A stretch of DNA of 41,606 nucleotides from Chromatiales bacterium (GCA_024679535.1 JAIBDF010000010.1:1-41606); one strand, 5' to 3'; positions 8,167 to 18,043 are shown, numbered from the stretch's first letter. Translations and numbers: made by a program. The notes: generated from the sequence alone by a model not told the origin.

Positions 8167-9506
8167 TAGTCCGTCATATGGCGGATAATCGCACGTCCAA
8201 AACCACGCGTTCCCACCAGGCGAGCACCCGGAATAAGCTCTTCGAGTTGTGCCTCAACTTCCTTCTTGTTGTGGGTTTTCGCTTTGCGTTTTGGCTTGCG
8301 TATGGCACTGCGCAGTCTGGCCAGATCAAAAGTCAGTTCGCCATTCTTAATTGTGCCAGCAACACCCCGGATGATCAGGTCGGCTGCCTCGCCCCACCCG
8401 AGATAGCGCAGCATCATTTCCGCTGAAAGGATTAACGACCCTGGATTCACCCGATTCTTGCCCGCAAAACCCGGCGCAGTGCCGTGCGTTGCCTCGAACA
8501 CCGCCAGACCCTCACCGATGTTGCCACCCGGTGCGATACCAATACCCCCTACCTGCGCAGCCAGCGCGTCGGATATATAGTCACCATTGAGATTCAGCGT
8601 CGCGATGACGTCGTATTCTTCGGGCTGCAATAGAATTTGCTGCAGGAAGTTGTCGGCGATCACATCCTTGATGACAATTTCGCGTCCGGTCACCGGGTTG
8701 TTGAATGCGAGCCATGGACCGCCGTCTTTCTCGGTCGCGCCAAATTCGGTACGTGCAACATCGTACCCCCAATGACAAAACGCGCCTTCAGTGTATTTCA
8801 TGATGTTGCCCTTGTGCACCAGTGTCACCGAACGGTGGTCGCGTTCGATGCAATGCAGGATCGCTTTGCGAACCAGGCGCTCGGAGCCCTCGCGCGATAC
8901 CGGCTTGATGCCAATGCCAGAGCTCGCCGGGAAACGAATCTCGGTGACCCCCAGTTCCGTGTGCAGGAAGTGAATGAGCTTCTGCACTTCCTGCGAGCCC
9001 GTCGGGTATTCGATCCCGGCGTAAATGTCTTCTGTATTTTCGCGATAAATCGTCATGTCGACGAGGTCCGAGTCCTTCATCGGTGTCTCGACGCCAGGAA
9101 AGTAGCGAATCGGTCGTACGCAGGCGTACAGGTCCAGCGTCTGGCGAATCGCGACGTTCAGTGATCGAATGCCGCCGCCCGTCGGTGTCGACAGGGGGCC
9201 TTTGATCGATACGACATAGCGCCGCAGGGCGTCCAGCGTCTCGTCCGGCAACCAGTTGTCGTCACCGTACACATCAACCGCTTTTTGCCCCGCCTGAATC
9301 GGCATCCAGCGAATCTGACGGCTGTCACCGTAGGCCAGCTCGACGGCGGCTTCGACCACGTTGAGCATGACCGGCGTTATGTCCCCACCGATGCCATCGC
9401 CCTCAATGTACGGGATGATCGGGAAGTCCGGAACGTTGATCGTGTGATCCGGATTAATCGTGATGGCCTCGCCATCGGCGGGCACATTGATATGATCGTA
9501 TTGCAT
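8166..9506 (-). CDS. icd: Isocitrate dehydrogenase with unusual cofactor-site residues
   Basis: TCA-cycle enzyme converting isocitrate to 2-oxoglutarate and CO2. The 446-residue sequence is full length and follows the E. coli type: the substrate loop [12 protein letters not shown] holds Ser115, the position phosphorylated by AceK in E. coli, and [20 protein letters not shown] and EATHGTAP are intact. Cofactor-site residues differ. Relative to E. coli Lys344, Tyr345, Val351, Tyr391 and Arg395, I read Gly346, Phe347, Val353, Phe393 and Arg397. That is neither the classic NADP set nor the NAD set. A Lys/Arg-rich segment (about residues 400-426) is inserted before the C-terminal helix. First gene of the icd-udg-uvrC-pgsA chain, divergent from rluE. 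Confidence 0.95.
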   Translation of the reverse strand: MQYDHINVPADGEAITINPDHTINVPDFPIIPYIEGDGIGGDITPVMLNVVEAAVELAYGDSRQIRWMPIQAGQKAVDVYGDDNWLPDETLDALRRYVVSIKGPLSTPTGGGIRSLNVAIRQTLDLYACVRPIRYFPGVETPMKDSDLVDMTIYRENTEDIYAGIEYPTGSQEVQKLIHFLHTELGVTEIRFPASSGIGIKPVSREGSERLVRKAILHCIERDHRSVTLVHKGNIMKYTEGAFCHWGYDVARTEFGATEKDGGPWLAFNNPVTGREIVIKDVIADNFLQQILLQPEEYDVIATLNLNGDYISDALAAQVGGIGIAPGGNIGEGLAVFEATHGTAPGFAGKNRVNPGSLILSAEMMLRYLGWGEAADLIIRGVAGTIKNGELTFDLARLRSAIRKPKRKAKTHNKKEVEAQLEELIPGARLVGTRGFGRAIIRHMTD

Positions 9507-9562
9507 GAGTATCTCGATTCAAAGCCTGACCGGCCCACCAGGAAGCGTGGCCGAAAAATGGC

Positions 9563-10126
9563 ATGCATTGTAACGATTGCCGGGGACGACCTGAAGTGCT
9601 GATCCTGCTTAATAAGCCATTTAAGGTCCTGAGCCAGTTCCGCGACGCGGAGGGCCGCGCGACCCTTGGGAACTTTGTGGACGTGCCGGGGGTATACCCG
9701 GCGGGACGCCTCGACTATGACAGCGAGGGCTTGCTCCTGCTGACCGACGACGGTGCGCTTCAGGCCCGTATCAGCAAGCCGCAGTCCCGCACGCGCAAGA
9801 CCTACTGGGCCCAGGTGGAAGGCACGCCATCGAGGGAGCAGCTGGACGAACTGGTGCGCGGCGTGGCACTGAAGGACGGCCCCGCCCGGGCCGTCTCAGC
9901 CCGACAAATCGAGGAACCCGCCGCTCTCTGGCCAAGGGACCCGCCCATTCGCTATCGGGCCAGCATTCCTGACAGCTGGATAGAGATGGTTCTGACCGAG
10001 GGCCGCAATCGCCAGGTGCGCCGCATGACTGCCGCGGTTGGCCTGCCGACATTGCGACTGATCCGCAGCTCGATCGGCGAATGGAGCGTAACCGGCCTGC
10101 AGCCGGGAGAATGGAAGCGCGCCTAG
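9563..10126 (+). CDS. rluE: 23S rRNA pseudouridine synthase, RluE type
   Basis: Isomerises a uridine of 23S rRNA (U2457 in E. coli) to pseudouridine. The 187-residue protein lacks an S4 domain, as in the RluE branch. The catalytic motif is AGRLDYDSEGLL with the nucleophilic Asp, and the C-terminal motif is EGRNRQVRRMTAAVGLPTLRLIR. The PRDPPIR and SIPDSW segments closely match E. coli RluE. The start is uncertain: ATG 9563 adds eleven residues (MHCNDCRGRPE), while GTG 9596 begins at LILLNKPF with GGGGAC about 9 bases upstream and may be the real one. It diverges from icd, the same two neighbours as in E. coli. Its stop overlaps that of the DAHP synthase through a shared CTAG. Confidence 0.93.
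   Translation: MHCNDCRGRPEVLILLNKPFKVLSQFRDAEGRATLGNFVDVPGVYPAGRLDYDSEGLLLLTDDGALQARISKPQSRTRKTYWAQVEGTPSREQLDELVRGVALKDGPARAVSARQIEEPAALWPRDPPIRYRASIPDSWIEMVLTEGRNRQVRRMTAAVGLPTLRLIRSSIGEWSVTGLQPGEWKRA
9567..9572 (-). promoter_or_regulatory. Possible -10 element for icd
   Basis: TACAAT on the minus strand matches the sigma-70 -10 at 5 of 6 positions and lies about 60 bases before the icd ATG. The best -35 at 17 bp spacing is only TTCAGG. It overlaps the start of rluE on the other strand, so expression of the two could interfere. Confidence 0.35.
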
Positions 10127-11466
10127 ATTCCGGCGATCCTCATCGCGACTTCCATCGCCTGCTCGTAGTTCAGACGCGGATCGACCGTTGACTTGTAGGC
10201 CCTCGCGAGATCGCCATCTGTCAGGCCACGCGCACCACCGGTGCACTCCGTAACGTTCTCGCCCGTAAGCTCGAGGTGGACGCCGCCGAGATACGTGCCC
10301 ATCTTCTGGTGCACGCGAAATGCGGCTTCCAATTCGGCCACGATATTCTCGAAGCGCCGCGTCTTGGTCCCATCTGCGGTGCTCTCGGTATTGCCGTGCA
10401 TGGGATCGCATACCCACAACACCGGCGAGCCAACCTCGCGAACTGCCGTAATCAGGTCCGGCAGATAGTCCTCAATAGCCTTAGCGCCATAGCGGTGAAT
10501 CAATGTCAGGCGACCGGGCTCGTTATTCGGGTTCAGCGTCCGTACGAGATCCTGAATCCACTCCCGGGTCATGCCCTGACCCACCTTGACGCCGATCGGG
10601 TTCGCGATGCCGCGGAAATACTCGATATGAGCACCGTCCATTTGTGCCGTCCGCATGCCGATCCACGGGAAATGCGTGGTCAGGTTGTACCAGCGCTCGC
10701 GCCGGTCGAGATAGCGCGTCTGGGCCTGCTCATAATGCAGGTGGAGCCCTTCATGCGCCGCATAAATATCGGCACGCTGTGTACGGTGAAACTGGCGGCC
10801 TGAAGCGGTTTCCAGGAAATCGAGCGAGTTTGAAATCGACGCGACGATCGAATGGTACTCTTCCGCCGCCTGCGAATGCCCTACCCAGCCGAGATCCCAG
10901 TACTCCGGATGATGCAGATCCGCAAAACCGCCATCGATCAGCGAGCGCACGAAATTGAGCGTCAGGGCCGCGCGCTCATAGCCGCGCAGGATCATCTGCG
11001 GATCCGGGATGCGTTCGTCAGGCGTAAAGCCACTGCGATTCACGAGATCCCCGCGGAAGCTGGGTAACGAAGTGCCGTCCCGGGTCTCCGTGTCTGCCGA
11101 TCTCGGCTTCGCATACTGGCCTGCCATACGTCCCACACGAATCACAGGCTTCTTGAGTCCGTAGATCATGACGAGACTCATCTGCAGCAGAATCTTGAGT
11201 TTGTCGACGATGTTCTCCGAGGTGCACTCGTCGAACGTCTCGGCGCAATCACCACCCTGCAGAATGAACGCTTCGCCACGCTGTGCTTTGGCAATGTGTT
11301 CCTTGAGGGCATCGACTTCCCAGGACGTCGTAATCGGCGGCAAACGGCTCAGGTCCGCTACAGCACGATCCAGCGCAGCCTTGTCCGGATACGCCGCCTG
11401 CTGAGAAGCCGGGAAACTCTGCCAGCTGGCCGGGTGCCAGTCATTTTTCGGTACGGTTCTGCTCAC
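10123..11466 (-). CDS. Class II (plant-type) DAHP synthase
   Basis: First step of the shikimate pathway: phosphoenolpyruvate plus erythrose-4-phosphate give DAHP. The 447-residue sequence is a full-length class II enzyme, unrelated in close sequence to the E. coli AroFGH type. Visible motifs are GGDCAETF with the metal-binding Cys74, [14 protein letters not shown] for PEP/phosphate binding (near 110-123), and CDPMHGNT towards the C-terminus. It starts with GTG, with GAGAG upstream. The 198-bp gap to the divergent aldehyde dehydrogenase should hold both promoters; I see no clear consensus. The end is tail to tail with rluE, overlapping by 4 bp. Confidence 0.95.
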   Translation of the reverse strand: MSRTVPKNDWHPASWQSFPASQQAAYPDKAALDRAVADLSRLPPITTSWEVDALKEHIAKAQRGEAFILQGGDCAETFDECTSENIVDKLKILLQMSLVMIYGLKKPVIRVGRMAGQYAKPRSADTETRDGTSLPSFRGDLVNRSGFTPDERIPDPQMILRGYERAALTLNFVRSLIDGGFADLHHPEYWDLGWVGHSQAAEEYHSIVASISNSLDFLETASGRQFHRTQRADIYAAHEGLHLHYEQAQTRYLDRRERWYNLTTHFPWIGMRTAQMDGAHIEYFRGIANPIGVKVGQGMTREWIQDLVRTLNPNNEPGRLTLIHRYGAKAIEDYLPDLITAVREVGSPVLWVCDPMHGNTESTADGTKTRRFENIVAELEAAFRVHQKMGTYLGGVHLELTGENVTECTGGARGLTDGDLARAYKSTVDPRLNYEQAMEVAMRIAGI

Positions 11467-11664
11467 GGTGCTCTCACGTCATGTCAATCATCGCCGCGGA
11501 ATTCCCGGGCTTGTAGTCGCGGACTATGCCACGGCTACAATGTGGTCTCAAAAGTTTCTGCTGCAATCAACAACTTAGCGTCCTACCGCAAGCAGGTATG
11601 GACCGCCTCCGGGGACATTGGCACAATGCGCGCCAGATTGGCCCTCAGGGCAGGAGAAAAGACA

Positions 11665-13188
11665 ATGCAAGAAATTCTCAAACAACTCGGCATCGAGGCC
11701 GTTAACGATGGCACGTGGTTCGGCAGCACGTCGGTATCCGACGATTCAGCGTCCCTGATCGAGTCGACCAATCCGGCAACGGATGAGGTCATCGCCAGTG
11801 TTCGAGCTACAACGATGGAGCAGTACGAGGACGTCATTGCGAAGGCGCAGGAATCATTCCAGACATGGCGCGCTGTACCCGCTCCGGTCCGCGGCGAGGC
11901 GGTGCGCCACATTGCCAATGCGCTACGCAAGCACAAAGATGCACTCGGCAGCCTCGTGGCGTTGGAGAACGGCAAGATCAAGGCAGAAGGCGACGGCGAA
12001 GTTCAGGAGATGATCGACATTGCCGACTTTGCTGTCGGCCAGTCACGCATGATGTATGGCCGCACGATGCACTCGGAACGCCCGCAGCACCGCATGTATG
12101 AACAGTGGCATCCGCTCGGCCTGATCGGCACGATTTCGGCCTTCAATTTTCCGGTCGCTGTTTACGCCTGGAACGCCTGCATTGCGGCAATTTGCGGCAA
12201 CGTCAACATCTGGAAGCCATCACACAGCACGGCCCTCTGTGCCATCGCCGTGCAAAAAATCATCAATGAGGCACTCGAGGGAATGGACTTGCCGCCCGTA
12301 TTCTTCCTGATCAACGGCGGCACGGGTTCGCATGAGCTCGCAGAGCGGTTTGTTGACGACAAGCGGGTCAACCTGATTTCGTTCACTGGCTCGACCTGGG
12401 TTGGCCGCGGTGTTGGCGAACGGCTTGCGAACCGCCTCGGCAAGTGCCTGCTCGAACTGGGTGGCAACAATGCAATCATCGTCGACGAATACGCCAATCT
12501 TGACCTGGCCATTCCGTCAATCGTCTTCGGTGCGGTCGGTACGGCCGGGCAGCGTTGTACGTCGACGCGCCGCGTTATCGTGCATCGCTCGCGTTTCGAC
12601 GAGGTGAAGGACGCTTTGGTCAAAGCCTACGCGCAGGTACGCATCGGTGATCCGCTCGATCCCAACACGTTAATGGGCCCACTTATCAACGATGCGGCAG
12701 TAAGAACGCTTGAAGCAGCGTGCGAATCAGTCCGCGATGCCGGTGGAGAAATCCTGTGCGGTGGTGAGCGCATCGACGGGCCCGGCAACTTCATCACGCC
12801 TGCAATCGCCGTTGTGCAGAATGATTGGGAGATCGTGCAGCACGAGACCTTCGGCCCGATTCTGTATCTGATTCCGTTCGATACCATCGACGAAGCCATC
12901 GCTTTGCAGAATGGCGTCGTCCAGGGACTGTCATCGTCGATTTTCACCGACAACCTGCAGAACGCCGAGTACTTCCTGTCGAACGGTGGTTCCGATTGCG
13001 GTATCGCCAACGTCAATATCGGCACGTCGGGTGCAGAGATAGGCGGTGCGTTCGGTGGTGAAAAGGAAACAGGCGGTGGTCGCGAGGCCGGATCCGATTC
13101 CTGGAAGGCTTACATGCGCCGCCAGACGAATACGATCAACTGGGGCAAGGATCTGCCGCTGGCCCAGGGCATCAACTTCGACCTGTAG
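11665..13188 (+). CDS. amaB: ALDH7-type aldehyde dehydrogenase (2-aminoadipate semialdehyde/P6C dehydrogenase)
   Basis: NAD-dependent oxidation of 2-aminoadipate-6-semialdehyde (in equilibrium with piperideine-6-carboxylate) to 2-aminoadipate in lysine catabolism, by family. The 507-residue protein has catalytic Cys298 (GTAGQRCTS), general base Glu264 (LLELGGNN) and the NAD-site [13 protein letters not shown] and FTGS motifs. [22 protein letters not shown]-like text near the end is the antiquitin signature region. The frame is open back to 11296, but ATG 11665 has AGGAGA 8 bases upstream and gives the usual length. Its last 17 bases overlap the convergent asparaginase gene. No other lysine-catabolism gene is in the window. 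Confidence 0.88.
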   Translation: MQEILKQLGIEAVNDGTWFGSTSVSDDSASLIESTNPATDEVIASVRATTMEQYEDVIAKAQESFQTWRAVPAPVRGEAVRHIANALRKHKDALGSLVALENGKIKAEGDGEVQEMIDIADFAVGQSRMMYGRTMHSERPQHRMYEQWHPLGLIGTISAFNFPVAVYAWNACIAAICGNVNIWKPSHSTALCAIAVQKIINEALEGMDLPPVFFLINGGTGSHELAERFVDDKRVNLISFTGSTWVGRGVGERLANRLGKCLLELGGNNAIIVDEYANLDLAIPSIVFGAVGTAGQRCTSTRRVIVHRSRFDEVKDALVKAYAQVRIGDPLDPNTLMGPLINDAAVRTLEAACESVRDAGGEILCGGERIDGPGNFITPAIAVVQNDWEIVQHETFGPILYLIPFDTIDEAIALQNGVVQGLSSSIFTDNLQNAEYFLSNGGSDCGIANVNIGTSGAEIGGAFGGEKETGGGREAGSDSWKAYMRRQTNTINWGKDLPLAQGINFDL

Positions 13189-13663
13189 ACTCGAATCGGT
13201 TCTCGGCGCGGTTCTTGCGGACCGCGCCGGCTTCGAAAACCTGGCCATTCATCGCGATATACACGCCCGGCTGCGCCGTTTGGACCGCCGCCACGGCCAT
13301 CCCAACATTGAAAACAGCATCCGTCGTGCGAAACCTCGCCGGCGTCAGCGCGCCGGTCAGCACAATGGTCTTGTCCCTGAGGTCCTGCAGCGCTTCCGCC
13401 GTCGCCGGCATCGTGTCGGTACCGTGCGTGATAATGTAGAGATGGCCGTCATCCTCGGCGAGGTACTGGCACAGCCTGGCACGGTCATGGTCATCGATTT
13501 CGAGACTGTCTTTCTGCATGAATGGCACGATGTCGTACTCGAAATCGACCAGGCCCTCACCGAGGATTGTCTGTAATACTGACTCGCCAACCTCGAACTG
13601 ACTGAGCGCGTCGAAGTAGATCTTGTCGATGGTTCCGCCGGTGGTGATGAATCGAATACGCAT
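13172..13663 (-). CDS. Single-domain asparaginase-like protein
   Basis: The 163-residue protein corresponds to only the N-terminal catalytic domain of L-asparaginase. The first motif TTGGTID (Thr7-Asp13) holds the nucleophile threonine. The second, HGTDTM (His80-Thr84), holds the Thr-Asp pair. A Lys in VRKN lies where the catalytic lysine of two-domain enzymes aligns. The usual C-terminal domain, which completes the active site from the neighbouring subunit, is absent, and the gene simply ends, with no frameshifted remainder visible. The open frame reaches 13762, but ATG 13663 starts right at the first beta-strand ([10 protein letters not shown]). Short asparaginase homologs of this size exist in proteobacteria; activity here is unproven. 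Confidence 0.82.
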   Translation of the reverse strand: MRIRFITTGGTIDKIYFDALSQFEVGESVLQTILGEGLVDFEYDIVPFMQKDSLEIDDHDRARLCQYLAEDDGHLYIITHGTDTMPATAEALQDLRDKTIVLTGALTPARFRTTDAVFNVGMAVAAVQTAQPGVYIAMNGQVFEAGAVRKNRAENRFESTGRS

Positions 13664-13812
13664 GTGACATCTACTGGTAGCTGGCCGTCTCTGTGGCGAC
13701 CACAACGTACGGGAAACCGCCTTAAAGGGAAAGAGCCACGACCCGCCCGAAGGGCGGATCAATCCGGAATAGACGCAATATTCTGCGGGGTCCGGGCTGG
13801 TATCATCGATGC

Positions 13813-15177
13813 ATGGAAGTCCATGGCCGCTTGTGTCGCCGGACCTTTCCCATACCGGCCTTGCTGCCGCTGCTCCTCACCCTGATCTGGAGCGCGTTTT
13901 CCACTGCGGCCGAAACCAACGTCATTGAACTCGAAATTGACGGCGCCATCGGTGTGGCGACGGCCGAATACCTGAGCAGTGGCATCGAGCACGCCGAGGA
14001 CAGCGGCGCCGAGTTGGTCATTATCACCATGGACACGCCCGGCGGACTGATGAAGCCGATGCGCGAAATCGTGCAGGTCATTCTCGCCTCAACCGTGCCG
14101 GTAGCCACCTATGTAACCCCGGCCGGCGCCCGCGCCGACAGCGCCGGCACCTATATTCTGCTCGCCTGCCACGTCGCCGCAATGACACCCACCACGCACC
14201 TCGGAGCCGCGACTCCCGTGCCACTCGTCAACGGCGCTGCCGAAGATGACGAGGACGGCGAGAAGGCGGATTCAGCAATGGATCGGAAGGTCATGAATGA
14301 CGCGGTGTCGTATATCCGGGGTCTCGCGGAGCGTCACGGACGCAACGCAGACTGGGCCGAGTCGGCGGTTACCGAAGCAGCCACGTTAACCGCTGCAGAA
14401 GCTCTTGAACAAAACGTCATCGATTTCGTTGCTTCCGACCGTGAGGAACTGCTCACCCTGATCAACGGTCACGAGATTGAGGTCGCGGGCAAAACCCACG
14501 TGCTTTCAACCAGCGATGCCGAAATAGAGGTCTTCAAGCCAAACTGGCGAATCCGTCTGCTCACAGTCATCTCCAACCCGGAAATCGTGTTGCTGCTCGG
14601 CCTGATTGGCCTGTATGGGTTGATGTACGAAGGGTGGAACCCGGGCGCCATCGTTCCTGGCGTCGTCGGTGCGATCTGCCTGTTGCTGGCCGCTTACGCA
14701 CTGCAGGTGTTGCCGGTCAACTATGCGGGCCTCGCCCTGATCCTCGTCGGCGTTGCGCTGATGGTTGCCGAGGCCTTTGCACCGAGCTTTGGCGCCCTGG
14801 GACTGGGTGGCACTGTGGCGTTCGTTTTTGGCTCCATAATCATGTTCGATAGCGGCGTCCCGGGATTCGGCATTTCATACGCGTTTGTTATCGGACTGGG
14901 TCTTATCTTCGCCGCACTGCTCATCTGGCTCATCAGCTTCCTGCTGAAGCTGCGCCGCCGTGGGGCAGTCTCCGGACGTGAATCGATCGTCGGGGGAACC
15001 GCTACGGCAATGGAGGACTTCTCTGCTACCGGCATGGTCTGGCTCGAGGGCGAAGCCTGGCATGCGAGAAGCCCGAACCCTGTCACCAAAGACGAGCAGC
15101 TCATCGTCACCAGGCTCGATGGGCTGACGCTCGACGTTGAACCAGTCGCGAAATCCGAAGCACTGGCTGCCGATTAG
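13813..15177 (+). CDS. NfeD-family membrane serine protease (ClpP-class/NfeD fusion)
   Basis: A 454-residue membrane protease partner of SPFH proteins. After a signal-like N-terminus (to about residue 33) comes a ClpP-class domain: TPGGLMKP, then GARADSAGTY with the nucleophile Ser110, and DRKVMNDAV with Lys159 as probable general base, the Ser-Lys dyad known from archaeal PH1510. An acidic insert (EDDEDGE) sits between them. Several transmembrane helices (about 255-375) follow, then a small C-terminal OB-like domain (about 390-450). The start is chosen at ATG 13813; its ribosome site is weak. The slipin gene begins 24 bp downstream, the standard pairing; in archaea the protease cleaves the C-terminus of its stomatin partner. 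Confidence 0.92.
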   Translation: MEVHGRLCRRTFPIPALLPLLLTLIWSAFSTAAETNVIELEIDGAIGVATAEYLSSGIEHAEDSGAELVIITMDTPGGLMKPMREIVQVILASTVPVATYVTPAGARADSAGTYILLACHVAAMTPTTHLGAATPVPLVNGAAEDDEDGEKADSAMDRKVMNDAVSYIRGLAERHGRNADWAESAVTEAATLTAAEALEQNVIDFVASDREELLTLINGHEIEVAGKTHVLSTSDAEIEVFKPNWRIRLLTVISNPEIVLLLGLIGLYGLMYEGWNPGAIVPGVVGAICLLLAAYALQVLPVNYAGLALILVGVALMVAEAFAPSFGALGLGGTVAFVFGSIIMFDSGVPGFGISYAFVIGLGLIFAALLIWLISFLLKLRRRGAVSGRESIVGGTATAMEDFSATGMVWLEGEAWHARSPNPVTKDEQLIVTRLDGLTLDVEPVAKSEALAAD

Positions 15178-15201
15178 CCTGTCGTCACAAAGGAGTCTGT
15201 T

Positions 15202-15966
15202 ATGCCATTCCTGTCTTATGTGATTCCCGCGGTGGTGGCCATCCTGCTACTGTCCCAGGCAATCAAGATCCTCAAGGAATATGAGCGCGGCGTCGTCTTC
15301 CTCCTCGGCCGATTCCAGAAGGTCAAAGGCCCCGGTCTCATCATCCTGATCCCTGGCATCCAGAAGATGACCCGGGTCGATCTCAGGGTCCTGGTTCTCG
15401 ACGTACCGACGCAGGACGTTATTTCCAGGGACAACGTTTCGGTCAAGGTCAATGCGGTCATCTACTTCCGGGTGGTTGACCCGGAGAAAGCGATCATTCG
15501 GGTTGAAAATTTCTTTGAGGCCACAAGCCAATTGTCACAAACCACTCTGCGTTCGGTGCTGGGCCAGCACGAACTCGACGATATGCTTGCCGAGCGTGAC
15601 AAGCTGAACGATGACATCCAGGCCCTGCTCGACCAGCGCACGGACAACTGGGGCATCAAGGTTGCCAACGTCGAGATCAAACACGTGGACCTCGACGAGA
15701 GCATGATTCGCGCCATCGCCCAGCAGGCTGAGGCAGAACGCGCGCGGCGGGCGAAGGTCATTAATGCCGAGGGTGAGAAACAGGCAGCGCAGGCGCTTGC
15801 CGAAGCGGCCAACACCCTCGCCAAGGAAAAACTCGCACTGCAGTTGCGCTACCTGCAGACTCTGAAGGAGATCTCCAGCGAGAAAACGAACACCATCGTA
15901 TTCCCGTTGCCGCTGGACCTGATTGAGCCTCTAATGAAGCTGACCAAGTCGGTGGGCGAAAAGTAA
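15202..15966 (+). CDS. Slipin (stomatin-like SPFH membrane protein)
   Basis: A 254-residue SPFH/band-7 protein with one N-terminal membrane anchor (about 5-25), the SPFH domain ([12 protein letters not shown] onward to about 190), and a helical coiled-coil tail rich in Ala and Glu ([19 protein letters not shown]). Slipins form ring-like membrane scaffolds and are regulated by NfeD-type proteases. The C-terminal [13 protein letters not shown] resembles the hydrophobic site cleaved in the archaeal homolog (family knowledge). AAAGGAG lies 7 bases before the ATG. It is transcribed with the nfeD gene and meets phoQ tail to tail with a 6-bp gap. Confidence 0.94.
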   Translation: MPFLSYVIPAVVAILLLSQAIKILKEYERGVVFLLGRFQKVKGPGLIILIPGIQKMTRVDLRVLVLDVPTQDVISRDNVSVKVNAVIYFRVVDPEKAIIRVENFFEATSQLSQTTLRSVLGQHELDDMLAERDKLNDDIQALLDQRTDNWGIKVANVEIKHVDLDESMIRAIAQQAEAERARRAKVINAEGEKQAAQALAEAANTLAKEKLALQLRYLQTLKEISSEKTNTIVFPLPLDLIEPLMKLTKSVGEK

Positions 15967-15972
15967 GGGAAT

Positions 15973-17349
15973 TTATTGGCCTGTTGAGGGGGATACGGGT
16001 GGTATCGAGACCGTAATCTCGGCGCCGCCCAGGTCCGACTGCTGTATCGAAAGCTGTCCGCCGTAAGAGCGCGCAATATCCTTGACCACCGCCAGCCCGA
16101 TGCCGTGACCCGGTGTGGACTCATCCAGGCGCATACCGCGTTGCAGCAACGCGTCCGCTGCCTCCTGAGGAATGCCGGGGCCATCGTCACCTACGCTAAG
16201 AACCATGCCGCTGGCGACCGCTGACTGGCCGGTTGATGGCACGATAGCGATACGGACCTTGCGCTTGCACCATTTGCAGGCGTTATCGAGCAAATTGCCA
16301 GCGAGTTCCAGGAAGTCACCCGTGTCGCCGCGGAACTGCATACCGTCCTGGATACGCACCTCGAATTCCGGTTGCTTATCCCGATACACCTTGCCAAGAC
16401 CGTCAACCAATCGCGCGACTTCTTTCGCAACCGGCACCGGTGCAAGAACGAGCTTGTCAGCGGCTGCGGCGGGCTTGCGGAGCTGGTAACGCACAATCTC
16501 ATCCATGCGATCAATCTGTTCGTTGTAGCGCTGGCCGAAGTCTTCCTCCTGGCGATCGTTCAACAATGAGCGCATCGCGGCCAGCGGTGTCTTCAGGCTG
16601 TGTGCGAGGTTGTCGAGCGTATAGCGGTATCGATCCGAGCGGGCACGCTCACTGTCGATAAGTAGATTCAGGTTGCGGGCAACGCCCTGCAGCTCTGTCG
16701 GAAATTCGCCGGACAGTGACGCCCGAGCGCCCTCCTCGATCTCGGTAATTTCGGTCTCGATCTGGCGCAACGGTTTCAACAGGCCACGCAGCAGCATCGA
16801 GAAAGCAAGCAACATCGTGAACGCAACAGCCGCAAACCAGCCGAACAATTGCCGACGGAAGCCTGCGATTTGGGCGTTGAAGCCGTCCAGACTCTCGGCC
16901 ACCTTGAATATGTACGGTTGCGATGCACCGTCATCGAGTTCCCAGTCGACGGCAAGACTCAGCGTCAACAGCGGTGTGCCGTCCGCCAGGGATTCGCGTG
17001 CAAACGCGTGATCGCCAAGCTCCAGATCTGCACCCCGCGGAATCTCCAGGCCCAGCCCTGAACGCGAGCGCCACAGCACGGCACCATCAACGCCGCGCAT
17101 CTCCGCATACAGTCCGGAGCCGATACGTTCGAGACGCGGCTCTCGCAGCCGATTCGGCATGATCAGCTGCCCGGTCTCGTCTGGTTCCGCAGCGGCGAGT
17201 AACCCGACGAGGTGGCCATCGAGAATGTCCTGGCGTGCCTGTTCGCCGGCCTCGGTGAACGCGCGATCGAGAACGGCAATGGTGGCACCGAAGAAGAACA
17301 GCAGCAGGACGCTGACGGAGACCAGAAGTCGGCTGCTAAGAGAATTCAT
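15973..17349 (-). CDS. phoQ: PhoQ-like sensor histidine kinase
   Basis: A 458-residue inner-membrane kinase with helix 1 (about 8-27), a periplasmic sensor of about 140 residues, helix 2 (about 170-190), then HAMP-like linker, dimerisation and ATPase domains. The H-box is LAHSLKTPL with His250; NLLDNACKWC (N-box), GDDGPGIP (G1) and GHGIGLAV (G2) complete the kinase. The stretch NLNLLIDSERARSDRYRYTL and the H-box closely match E. coli PhoQ. The acidic cluster that senses divalent cations in E. coli is reduced to DWELDDG, so the signal may differ. The frame is open to 17481, but ATG 17349 lies 7 bases after the regulator's stop and starts at the membrane segment. Last gene of the four-gene run. 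Confidence 0.9.
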   Translation of the reverse strand: MNSLSSRLLVSVSVLLLFFFGATIAVLDRAFTEAGEQARQDILDGHLVGLLAAAEPDETGQLIMPNRLREPRLERIGSGLYAEMRGVDGAVLWRSRSGLGLEIPRGADLELGDHAFARESLADGTPLLTLSLAVDWELDDGASQPYIFKVAESLDGFNAQIAGFRRQLFGWFAAVAFTMLLAFSMLLRGLLKPLRQIETEITEIEEGARASLSGEFPTELQGVARNLNLLIDSERARSDRYRYTLDNLAHSLKTPLAAMRSLLNDRQEEDFGQRYNEQIDRMDEIVRYQLRKPAAAADKLVLAPVPVAKEVARLVDGLGKVYRDKQPEFEVRIQDGMQFRGDTGDFLELAGNLLDNACKWCKRKVRIAIVPSTGQSAVASGMVLSVGDDGPGIPQEAADALLQRGMRLDESTPGHGIGLAVVKDIARSYGGQLSIQQSDLGGAEITVSIPPVSPSTGQ

Positions 17350-17356
17350 CCAGGTA

Positions 17357-18043
17357 TCAGTCGACCTGGTTACGCTCCAGCGCGAAGCGGTAGCCGCGCC
17401 CTCGAAGCGTCTCAATCGGTTTGATGGAATTGTCGGGGTCGAGCTTCTTGCGTAGCCGTCCGATGAAGACCTCGATAACATTGCTGTCGCGTTCGAAATC
17501 CTGGTCGTACAGGCGATCGGTCAATTCCGCTTTCGAAATCACCTTGCCCGCGCGCACCATGAGGTACTCAATGATCTTGTACTCGAAACTCGTGAGATCG
17601 ATAGTCGCCTCATTGACCAGCACTTCCTGACGTGACATATCCAGCGTCACGGGACCCGCATTGAGCACCGATGAGGCCCAGCCGCCGCTGCGACGTAACA
17701 AAGCGTTGACGCGGGCACTGACTTCTTCGAAATGAAACGGCTTAACAACATAGTCGTCCGCGCCCGCGCTCAATCCATCGACCTTGTCCTCCCAGCGATC
17801 GCGCGCCGTCAGGATCAGGATGGGGTAAGAATGTCCGTCAGCACGGACCTGCTTGATGATGTCGAGCCCGGACACTTCGGGCAGACCCAGGTCAATAATC
17901 GCGAGATCAACCGGATACTCACTCGCAAAATACAGGCCTTCCTTGCCATCAGCAGCCTGATCGACCGCAAACCCACTTTCGGTGAGCTTGCGAGCGAGCG
18001 TTTCGCGCAAAGTTGCGTCGTCTTCGATTACCAGTAATCGCAT
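17357..18043 (-). CDS. phoP: PhoP-like response regulator
   Basis: A 228-residue OmpR/PhoB-family regulator. The receiver has the acidic pair at EDD (7-9), phosphoacceptor Asp51 (IIDLGLPE) and the switch residues of LTARDRW and KPF. The C-terminal winged helix (about 125-225) includes FIGRLRKKLD and LRGRGYRF. The segment TARDRWEDKVDGLSAGADDY is close to E. coli PhoP. AGGAG and AGAGGAC lie just before the ATG. The kinase starts 7 bases after the stop. Targets are unknown; I found no (T/G)GTTTA direct-repeat PhoP box in the upstream region. Confidence 0.93.
   Translation of the reverse strand: MRLLVIEDDATLRETLARKLTESGFAVDQAADGKEGLYFASEYPVDLAIIDLGLPEVSGLDIIKQVRADGHSYPILILTARDRWEDKVDGLSAGADDYVVKPFHFEEVSARVNALLRRSGGWASSVLNAGPVTLDMSRQEVLVNEATIDLTSFEYKIIEYLMVRAGKVISKAELTDRLYDQDFERDSNVIEVFIGRLRKKLDPDNSIKPIETLRGRGYRFALERNQVD

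Noticed and set aside
11296-11664. 123-codon upstream extension of the aldehyde dehydrogenase frame.
   Set aside because: It overlaps the start of the divergent DAHP synthase and has no family resemblance; ATG 11665 has a good ribosome site and gives the usual length.
13743-13757. Hairpin CCGCCC-GAA-GGGCGG between the asparaginase and nfeD genes, considered as a terminator.
   Set aside because: It lies between divergent gene starts and has no T-tract; only 6 bp of stem.
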